From Mycogone perniciosa (taxonomy: Eukaryota > Ascomycota > Sordariomycetes > Hypocreales > Hypocreaceae), in NCBI GenBank assembly GCA_025331125.1, contig JAOALB010000344.1, positions 1-14,651 on the forward strand: DNA of 14,651 bases. Direction: 5' to 3'. Position 1 is the first letter of the stretch, and the number at the start of each line of letters is the position of its first letter. The notes beneath the pieces were generated by a model. That model did no database searches and was not told the origin of the DNA. It saw only the letters and a program-made list of their open reading frames with translations. Positions 7,682 through 14,651 of this stretch are shown one piece after another. The translations under genes were made by a program, and so were the position numbers.

Positions 7682-8707
7682 GTATATGTGTCGGATAACA
7701 AGGATCTTAATGTTGGAATGCTCATCAAACTGTGGAAAGAAAGCAACAGGGCTGGGAATGTAACCAGCCTCTTCAGCCACCATAATATGACGGAAACGGG
7801 CATTCCAATGGGTATAAAAGACTGTACAAGGAAGCATGATAGGAACGAAAAATACAACACATCATGCCCCCTATCTTGTTATGATCTGACTGACTGCGTG
7901 ACCGTAGTTTCTGACAATATGTGCGCAATCGCAAAGGAACTCGAAGTAGGACATTTATAGCACCGTGAGACGAGTCTTTTAAGCTGGAACAAAATGCTCC
8001 TTTTTAGAGAGCATTAGAATGGAGATACAAACAATAAGCTCTCGCAGATTTGACAACGTCAGTTCGCACTGGTGTTATCTCCTTGGAATTTTCCCCCCAA
8101 ATGCCACCGACGGAAAGAAGTATTTAGGATCGAGCTGTTGGAGTATTGGAAATTAAATATCGGGCATGGGATAGAACACTTACAGGCCCCATTAAAGCAG
8201 CCCATGTATGGCAATCCAATGGAGCTGTGGGTCAAAGATAATGAAGAAGTCATGAAGACCAGCAAACCACTACTGGAGTTTACAAGATGTGGCAAGCCGG
8301 CCATGGAGACATTTGGAAATGAAGCACTCACTGTACCGACTCACTGACAGATGCACCCTAACCACCAGGCAACGGTAATCCTCCATGCCAGACAAGTGTT
8401 AGTAAGAATAGACAAAACTATACTCACGGTGATGAGGCGCCTATTCGTGAACCAAATAGCGGTTTCTTTGCCATCAGATAAGGATAGAACCGAGGTTATC
8501 ATGCTGCATGAGATGATGAATCCTCAAGATCCCTACCATGTATGTCTCTAGCATTCGTTCCCAGAAGCTAGGCTCGATGCGCCTCCCAGTTCGGCGACCG
8601 AACCTCCCATCTCCCTAGTTCCACAAAAATGGCATTGTGTTAATATAATCGACTCACTGCCCTGCGATCATATATACAACACTCAAAGACAACCACAAGT
8701 AGGGTGT
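7682..8707 (+). pseudogene. Possible decayed gene of unknown family
   Basis: I do not recognise this protein. One reading frame (positions 2 modulo 3) stays open across 342 codons apart from five stops: TAG 7958, TAG 8015, TGA 8051, TGA 8345 and TAG 8549. It closes with TGA at 8708-8710. Random sequence would give about 16 stops. The conceptual pieces look protein-like rather than low-complexity, for example LIKLWKESNRAGNVTSLF, FRIELLEYWKLNIGHG, PMELWVKDNEEVMKTSKPLL and ARQVLVRIDKTILTVMRR. 8345-8349 (ctgacag) could also be a branch point plus 3' splice site, so an intact multi-exon gene is not excluded. No start, domain or catalytic motif can be named. Confidence 0.35.
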
Positions 8708-9008
8708 TGAGGGAGATATACACCATAGCCCAACTTCGTGCCAACCTTGTTAATGGACCTACAACTACTTATCAAATTATTTTTATCCTTGATTGCGTAA
8801 TTCCGGTTATTTCATTTATCGTATTCTCTTTCATTCAACTACAACAGTTGATAACTGATTCTTCTACTTCTAAGAGAATATTTATCATGTATTTAAGCAG
8901 CAGCTTTCCCACCGAACTTGGGATCAGCAAAAGTGTCGAATTCAATCATCGTCTACGTCTTCCATGTCCCTTCATAGTGTGGATCTGTGATTAATGCTTC
9001 GACTAGTA

Positions 9009-9055
9009 GGAGATGCCTGTGCCATTCTCGTATTTTAACGAGCACTGGCATCTCT
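9009..9055. repeat. Long imperfect hairpin
   Basis: gagatgcc (9010-9017) pairs with ggcatctc (9047-9054). After one mismatch, gtgc (9019-9022) pairs with gcac (9042-9045). A 4-nt bulge and then ctcg/cgag extend the stem around a loop of eight bases, tattttaa. A G-T pair extends it outward by one. It stands alone, not just after any gene I can support, so a terminator role is not indicated. Confidence 0.6.
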
Positions 9056-9480
9056 ATTTCTTGCCATGCGGATCACGAGGATCATACGATTTTACCACTT
9101 TGACATCCTGGTTGGGATTCAAACCTCAAGTCAGCGAGAGTCGAATTGACAATTAGGAATTTGATTCCAATTTATTGGCTTCACCACAATCCCATGGTGT
9201 CTCAACCAGATCGACCAGGTTGCTGCCCGAACTGTTTCACAGAACAACAGTCGAAAATCCTCCAAGTAAGTAGCTGAATGGCCAGTCCAGTCTCCCAAAT
9301 GCCTGATCGCAAAGTCCGCCATCCCACTATTCTACCAAATATCGGCTACAGTGTGTCCCATTTTCTGACGATTATATATTTCTGTTTATGTTAACTCACG
9401 AATAATGGACGCTAATAAAGAAGCTCTCGTAAAAAAAAAGCTTTTTCACCTAGCCAAGAGATACCGTTCCTGACCCCTAT

Positions 9481-9502
9481 TGGTTTAGGTTAACCTGAAC
9501 CA
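9481..9502. repeat. 22-bp near-perfect palindrome
   Basis: The centre aggttaacct is a perfect 10-bp palindrome. The flanks tggttt and gaacca extend it to 22 bp with one mismatched pair. No gene lies close enough to assign a regulatory role. Confidence 0.5.
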
Positions 9503-10452
9503 CTATTCTATAGATGTCAACATCTTGCGGGGGCGCATCCTCATGTAGGATTTGGGCCCGGTATATCAGCTGAACTTACAATACCCTCCAGTCCTTCATA
9601 GGACTTTGTGGAAGTGTTTGTTGACCATGTAAAAAACTCTGATTCTGGTATATTGACTGGAAGCCGGCGCTTGTAGTTCGAATCTCACCTACCTGTAGAC
9701 TTGTCATTCTGGAGCACCGAGTCGTGGATCTACCCATCCGGGTCCTTAAGGCCCGCCCGTACGGAAGCTGCTCCATAAAAGGACCGGTAGGCTGTAGGAT
9801 ACTTACCAGCCAGCCCGCCCACCCGTCAAGTATCTTACGTTTTCAATATACGAGGTGGTTTTTTAATGAACTGTCTGCCCGTGCTAATGTCCGGAATGGA
9901 TCTACGGGAAAATCCGGCAAATACCTTTATTCTATAACAATCTTATCGTTAATCGAGGCCCACTTGATATCTCCTTAGAGACTTGTACCCCAAAAAACAG
10001 CATCTTCTTATCTTTGGCGTATTCCGCCATGTGGAATATAGATTAATGCCAAATTGTCCGTTAGGAAACCTGTTATTATATCACCAGCACCGTGTCAATT
10101 TCAGGCAATAGTCGGCCTTTGTTGAGGAGAAATATACACACACCCAAACTATATACCATTACCCAAAACGAAAACTATAGCGAGACGTGCAAAGACACGA
10201 CCGATAGGACCACTTAGCTGATGCGAGGGACAATGCGGTTCTTTGAAACAATTTGGCCGTATTAACCATAGCACAATAGTCATACGGTGTGTCAAGAACT
10301 CTTTGTACAACTATCACAATGCAACTAGGGGTCAAGAATAAAGAACAAAAAATGTTGATTCTGTAACTGGCTAAGGGTCAGACTTCCGTTTACAGTAGCT
10401 AATGTATACAATAGCTACCTAATTGGGTAAGAAAGAAATAAAAAAGCGTGGG

Positions 10453-10634
10453 CTAGGCATACTGATTTAAATGCTTACGCAAAGCCCTTAAGAATGATAT
10501 AGTATCTTCTCCTGCATCCACAAAACCCCTTTCGACTTCACCGAATTCGAACCGTTGGCTACTCCACTGCTTCATGACGCCTTCGCGGTCCACACCCTTA
10601 AAATGGACCCCACTCCAGGGTGCCCTATAAGTAA
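10453..10634 (-). other. Open frame just downstream of the secreted-protein gene, unassigned
   Basis: Right after the stop of the secreted-protein gene, another frame of the same strand reads WSGVHFKGVDREGVMKQWSS, then FEFGEVERGFVDAGEDTI and SFLRALRKHLNQYA with a stop at 10453-10455. Its composition is protein-like. It overlaps the end of the secreted gene out of frame and has no ATG of its own at a sensible place. It could be a gene remnant, an alternative last exon or chance. I do not recognise the family. Confidence 0.3.
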
Positions 10635-11231
10635 CTAACAAGCGTAATAGGCAATGAAAGATCGCCAACCAGGGCCGCGGCCGCATGGACAGTTCGCCGA
10701 GTTAGTGCAAGACATAGTACCTCTTATGCCGATAGGTTGATATGGCCCCTGACAGCCCGGCCCATACCACATGGAAGCAGTCGGATATGGATTCGCGTCG
10801 ATTAGCTGCTGAAGTCGTGCGCTAAGAGCCACAGAGCCGTCATTCAAAGTGATGCAACCGGTATTGCAGTAAAAGTTCGCCATGCTAACGATCCCCGGGA
10901 GTGCGCAGTTCCAATCGCTGAATAACGAGAGGAAGTGAGTTCCATCGCGCTTCTTCAAGGATGAGCTAGACGTCCCATTAAAGTATATGTTCACTCCCTT
11001 ATCAATAATGATGTTGGGCATATTGTCAGGGCGGGTCCATTCGCCGCCTTCAGGCTTCGAAATAGCCTCAATTTCCTTCGGGCTGAGAGTGTATGTTGGG
11101 CCAGTATAGTAGACGTTGTTCCCGCCATCGCTGGGCTTGAGGTAAATGTCGCCGGGACCAAGGTTGTTGCTAGGGAGAGAAGCAACAATAGACGCGGCGA
11201 AGACAGCAACTAGATGGAGGTGAGGAAACAT
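10635..11231 (-). CDS. Secreted cysteine-rich protein with signal peptide, propeptide and Kex2 site
   Basis: 198 residues, no intron needed. The start is the ATG at 11229-11231, chosen because it begins a clear signal peptide (MFPHLHLVAVFAASIVAS) and has A at -3 (gcaaaATG). The frame continues upstream only through leader sequence. Residues 19-95 look like a propeptide with one N-glycosylation site (N85-G-T) and end in the dibasic LKKR, a Kex2 processing site. The predicted mature part, residues 96-198 (103 aa), has eight cysteines (109, 122, 126, 160, 175, 181, 183, 198), enough for four disulfides, and ends with a Cys at the very C-terminus. Motifs include YCNTGC, WYGPGCQG and NCPCGRGPGW. 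This architecture is shared by fungal killer-toxin-like proteins, antimicrobial peptides and small secreted effectors. It does not match the KP4 or Hce2 patterns as I remember them. The family is not recognised; secretion is the firm part of the call. Confidence 0.85.
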   Translation of the reverse strand: MFPHLHLVAVFAASIVASLPSNNLGPGDIYLKPSDGGNNVYYTGPTYTLSPKEIEAISKPEGGEWTRPDNMPNIIIDKGVNIYFNGTSSSSLKKRDGTHFLSLFSDWNCALPGIVSMANFYCNTGCITLNDGSVALSARLQQLIDANPYPTASMWYGPGCQGPYQPIGIRGTMSCTNSANCPCGRGPGWRSFIAYYAC

Positions 11232-11350
11232 TTTGCTCGTTTTGTTAAACTTTGAAGTAGGTATATTTGGTTTAAAAGTTAAGAGTAAAGTTGGATTTAA
11301 GAAGGAGAGAAGGGAGAAGAATTGACTGTTATATTTATATTTAATAACAA
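11232..11350 (-). promoter_or_regulatory. Core promoter and 5' leader of the secreted-protein gene
   Basis: On the minus strand, AT-rich TATA-like sequence (TTAAATATAAATATAAC) lies about 100 bases before the ATG. A pyrimidine-rich tract (ttcttctcccttctctcc) and an AC-rich leader ending aacaaaacgagcaaaATG follow. This TATA, CT-tract, start order is common at well-expressed fungal genes. No specific operator was seen. Confidence 0.5.
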
Positions 11351-11399
11351 TATTGGATAAACCTGTTGCCAAAATCTAGTAAATGCTGAAAACTACTAA

Positions 11400-13199
11400 C
11401 TGCCGAAAACTATCTCTGCTGAAGACTATTTCTGCATTACTCTGGATGCAGAGGCGGCTTGAGTAGCGTCTCACAGTGGAGATTCAAAAACGGAGGGCTC
11501 CTTGATGGGCCCCATATCCTCAAATTTAACCGCTAGCCTCTGACCCTCATCCATAGGTTCCAACAAGATCTATAATATTAAACGTGTACTGTGAATTGAC
11601 AGTGCCTTGGAGTTATATTTCAGAGGGATAATAAAGCACTTAGGTGGTCTTGGATTCTCTATTGAATATCATCCCTTATCCTCCTTATTATTATCTGCGA
11701 AGTTCCTGGAAGTTTCCTGCTCATATAAATTCTATTGGTAACCCTTATGATTTTCTGTGACATGTTTCTCCCGAGACCTCTGAGTTATAACGTCATCTTT
11801 AGCAACGCAACGCGAGCAATGCGAGGTGGACCGTTCAAAGCGTGCGGCCGCACATATGAAGAGCATGATTAGTTTCTCGGGTCTCCATGGGTTAGCTGGC
11901 CAAAATCTTACAGGGGATAAAGGAATAGACAGGAGGAAACATTCATAAAAGAGATTAACAGGGGGAAATTTGTGTACTTTTGTGTTGTGTTCACTACGAA
12001 GTACACGAACATACTACGCCACACCGATAGGCCTAAACAGCATTTTCAATCTAACTAGTTCAACTTCACTCGAGCTCGTATTTAGCCGCTGTTTCCTTCG
12101 TTCATTTCAACCGGCCTTGGTCACCCCGGCTTTATTGTTAGATGCACGGGAGTGGCTATTGCAGCATGATGGGGTGATTGTATTGTTCGTCATCCTTCGT
12201 TGACTGTTCTGTTGTTCTGATCAGGAAGCTCCTGCCCCTTCAGCCCCTTTTACTCATGTGGGTCATCTGTGTTATGTACACCCTGTTTCGGCATACGCCC
12301 CATATTGCATAAAGCAGTATCCAACATTTATCAACCTTGCCGGAACCCCTGTTAGACTGCGTTTTCGATTACTTCATTGTGGCCGACTTTGCGGTAAGCC
12401 CGTTGGATCGGCTACGTAACATTCTTTCTACTCCTCTATTTGTGGCGTGATGTTGACCGACGACATACATAACTCTTGTGGATTGTAAGAATCGGTTGCA
12501 TACATACTATAGGCCAATTGAATCGTATCATACGCACCCTATCAGAATGCAATATTATGGAGCTATGTGAAGTCGCATCGCCTAGAATTGGATAAGGAGG
12601 AATAGAACAGGAAAGGCTTGATCTGCCTGCAGACCAATCAGGCTCGTCCTTGTCTCTAGCAGCAGCTCCGATCTTTGGAACAGGCCATTGGTGTGCGGGG
12701 GTGGGGCATATGCCACCTGTGAGCAGAATCCCAACACGTCTGCCGGTTCAACATCTCTTGCGAGGTCTGGATCGGACCACAGGGACATTGACCATTGGAT
12801 TAGTCAGGCATTCGGTCTATATATTGACTTGATGGAATCGACTAAATGATACATAAATGCCCAAGATCCTCCCAGCGTAGGCTTGTCCACTTCGCTCCAA
12901 AAGTCCAAAAACGGATGTTGTCCATTTATCGACTTTTAGCCGTTGGGATTTTGTCCTTCGCATAAAATAGGCAAATGAAAGTCCGACAGTCAACAATGGG
13001 CATTATCCGTTTATGAACCATAGGCCTTTGATGGTTGTTTCGCCAAGAGGGAAAACAATATCCTGCAGTCGGAGGTTGGCTAGTGACTGCCGCTTTCTCG
13101 TCATACTCTATTGCGATTTGCGCTTTGTCTTAGTCGCTCGCTCCGAATACATATCCCTGCGCCAGTCCCGGCAGCTCCACAGACTTTTCCTACCCTTCT
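11400..13199. other. Long stretch without a supported gene
   Basis: Open frames on either strand stay below 80 codons and show no family motif. The right part (about 12900-13199) may still be 3' non-coding sequence of the second LINE, because the transition is gradual and no end can be fixed. Confidence 0.4.
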
Positions 13200-13920
13200 T
13201 TAGGCACTAACATGCCCCAGCTCGACGTCATCCATATTCGTTCTCAAAGATACATAAGCAGGCCGTTTTTATCCTAGAGGGATGCGCTGGTATGTATCTT
13301 CGGCGACTGAAGCGTTGCCTGCTGTTCGTACCACGAGGTGATGTAGTTTGGGTCGGCTGTAAAGTGTCCCCCACCTTTAATTTGCATCGGATTGTCGCTC
13401 ACACTGCCTCTAGGTTTGGTGTCCATTTATTATTATCTGACGACGACTTTCCTCCTAGGTAAAAGGAAATATTGCCTCTTTATGTTTCCGTACATTGGAG
13501 AGCATCTATTCGGTGTGTTATCCACTTTCTGCATCTAAAGAGAAGTGATCAACCGTCTCTCTTTCATGTCCGCAATCACATGGATCTGACGGTGCAGCAT
13601 TGATTCGAGAGAGGTAGGTGTTCAATCTTGGCATACCTGTCCTGAGTTGGGCAAACACAATGAATTGTATTGTATTGTATTGTATCTGTCGCAACCGCGC
13701 GGGGTTCAGCGTTGTCGGGTAGCGTCCCTTGCCTATTCTTTAGCTATCCTAAGCCATTCACTTTCTTCGCTTATGGGAATCCATAGGACTGTCGCTATAT
13801 TCCGGTTTTCCCACATCCCTTTAATCGAGTCGTAGATACATCGGACATATGTATTCTTGCCCCGACTATCAGTGCAGTTATTCAAGTATAAGCACGGCTG
13901 CTTTATTACTCGTCAGCAGC
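13200..13920 (-). mobile_element. Second, decayed Tad1-like LINE remnant
   Basis: Several frames must be joined on the minus strand. TSNKAAVLILE, then SGQEYI (13848-13865) lead into YDSIKGMWENRNIATVLWIP (up to 13834) and SEWLRIAKE with a TAG at 13733-13735, ending at TGA 13706-13708. Then AQLRTGMPRLNTYLSRINAA is followed by the zinc knuckle CDCGHERETVDHF. A frameshift comes before RCRKW, and GNISFYLGGKSSSDNNKW leads to the end near 13385. This order matches the C-terminal part of ORF2 in a group of LINEs common in Aspergillus-type genomes, from memory. About 50-60 residues between the RNase-H-like part and AQLRTG are missing and a TTGTA repeat stands there. Below 13385 the sequence looks like its 3' untranslated region. 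Weak traces may go on to about 14200. It differs from the LINE at 6100-7230 in sequence and in knuckle spacing. Confidence 0.8.
13664..13685. repeat. Pentanucleotide microsatellite (TTGTA)4
   Basis: Four tandem TTGTA units lie at 13665-13684. The tract sits at the point where part of the LINE coding region is missing, so the deletion and the repeat may be connected. Confidence 0.85.
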
Positions 13921-13939
13921 GCGATGTTCCAGTGCACGG

Positions 13940-14278
13940 TTAGTGATAAGTGTCCTGCGGGGTAACTGTAATTGACAAAGGCAACTTAGCGATGCGGAGG
14001 TCATGCATGAAGGAGCACTCCGGGGCTACGAGAAGGTATTGGGACCTGGACATACACCAACACTTGATGCAGCCAGCAATCTGGGCCTTCTCTATACAGC
14101 GGGGGCTATATATATAAACAAGCACTCTGAGGTTACAAAAAGACTTTAGGCAACCTAGAGACCTACCCCCCTGTTCTTGATGCTCAATAGGGCGGCGGAA
14201 GCACGACTGTATTACACCCGGGCGGAAGTTGGGCTTTGAACTGTGTATGGATCCCAAAGCGAGTGGTAAAATTACCAA
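13940..14278 (-). other. Open frame, possibly further LINE debris
   Basis: A 112-codon frame with 11 cysteines ends at 13940. The piece CIEKAQIAG resembles the helix after the RT domain of LINEs (IxKxQxxA...G), and it lies in the right place and orientation to be an upstream part of the neighbouring LINE. The resemblance is short and the first codon is not convincing, so this is not called as a gene. Confidence 0.25.
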
Positions 14279-14414
14279 AGAGTATTAGTCTCTAAGTTAC
14301 AATTAGAGGCGAAATCGGATTCCGTGTTTAGCAAACCCTTTTAAAATTCAAGTGCCCGGACTGGCCAAACACTTTGGGGCACTTTCTTAGTGGATACTCT
14401 GGAGTTCCTTGCCA

Positions 14415-14437
14415 GGTACTCCGTACTCCGTAGTACC
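14415..14437 (+). promoter_or_regulatory. TACTCCG tandem copies inside an inverted repeat
   Basis: TACTCCG occurs twice in tandem (14417-14430). The outer ggtact and agtacc form an inverted repeat with arms at 14415-14420 and 14432-14437. It lies about 75 bases before the start of the right-edge gene. CTCCGTA-type motifs are, from memory, frequent in Eurotiales genomes; function here is unknown. Confidence 0.35.
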
Positions 14438-14511
14438 CTGTAAATATTTCCGGACTCCTGAGCTCGCAAGTTCCCTTAACAAGCCTTTCCAATCCTGCGA
14501 ATTTCACACTT

Positions 14512-14651
14512 ATGTCCCGTTTATCGCTTCAAAACGCCGACATCAACGAAACTAACTGCATTTTGTACCACCACCCCCCCGCCAGCTTTCAACTCAATCA
14601 CGCCAATGCCGCCAGTTCGGACAGCGAGGAAGAACTCGTCAACGAGAAAGG
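14512..14651 (+). CDS. N-terminus of an unidentified protein, cut by the window edge
   Basis: ATG at 14512-14514 opens a frame that stays open for 46 codons to the edge. It reads MSRLSLQNADINETN, then HHPPASFQLNHANAAS and the acidic SDSEEELVNEK. Upstream is CT- and C-rich sequence typical of a fungal leader (tcccttaacaagcctttcc). Codon third positions favour C, which suggests real coding sequence. There is no signal peptide and no domain in this part; a disordered, acidic N-terminus suggests a cytosolic or nuclear protein. The frame passes through a run of seven C (14574-14580), where a sequencing slip would change the reading. Confidence 0.5.
   Translation, partial: MSRLSLQNADINETNCILYHHPPASFQLNHANAASSDSEEELVNEK

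Larger units (their letters stand above)
8711..10450. other. Long stretch without a supported gene
   Basis: Both strands were read. Open frames reach at most about 96 codons (8704-8994) and resemble no family. The only structure I can support is the hairpin at 9009-9055 and the palindrome at 9481-9502. The region is AT-leaning and probably intergenic or decayed beyond recognition. Confidence 0.4.

Noticed and set aside
9670..9690. gttcgaatctcac, similar to a tRNA B-box
   Set aside because: The flanking bases do not form a T-stem on either strand, and no acceptor, D or anticodon arm is found upstream.
11232..11372. 47-codon N-terminal extension of the secreted protein
   Set aside because: It has the composition of an AT-rich promoter and leader, and would bury the signal peptide inside the protein.
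12582..12832. Overlapping 60-68 codon frames on both strands
   Set aside because: Short, mutually overlapping and without motifs.

Overview
The window looks like an accessory or repeat-rich stretch of a filamentous ascomycete genome (Pezizomycotina). The evidence is a rhodopsin-like fungal seven-helix domain, an L-fucose-permease-type MFS domain, Tad1-like LINE remnants, a hAT transposase remnant, CT-rich leader sequence and a 51-nt intron. A Eurotiales host (Aspergillus/Penicillium/Talaromyces type) is my guess from the LINE types and the CTCCGTA-type motifs near the right end; the sequence alone does not prove it.

Layout. 1-523 (-) is a broken medium-chain dehydrogenase/reductase gene running off the left edge. 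524-793 is a structured, probably LTR-derived segment abutting a CTAG-rich palindrome. 1089-1667 (+) holds an acidic protein tail and then a broken aminoglycoside-phosphotransferase-like (APH) gene. 1757-4195 (-) is the largest intact gene: a fungal rhodopsin-type 7TM domain joined in one reading frame to an MFS transporter, with one probable in-frame intron. 4873-5663 (+) is a relic whose 3' half is the C-terminal dimerisation region of a hAT transposase; it lies in a tract almost free of TpG on one strand. About 6100-7230 (-) is a 5'-truncated LINE whose RNase H domain is still open. 7682-8707 (+) is a stretch with few stops in one frame, perhaps a decayed gene I do not recognise. 8711-10450 has no gene I can support, only a hairpin and a palindrome. 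10635-11231 (-) is an intact gene for a secreted, Kex2-processed, eight-cysteine protein with its own TATA/CT-rich promoter. 11400-13200 has no supported gene. About 13200-13920 (-), perhaps to 14200, is a second and more decayed LINE. At 14512 (+) a new coding region starts and runs off the right edge.

Only three coding regions look functional: the 7TM-MFS gene, the secreted protein and the partial right-edge gene. They do not form an obvious pathway or cluster. Most of the rest is transposon debris and dead genes, as in a lineage-specific or subtelomere-like region. The observation I rate highest is the sharply bounded, strand-asymmetric loss of TpG with gain of CpG over the hAT relic: the opposite direction to classical RIP (C to T), and seen on one strand only.
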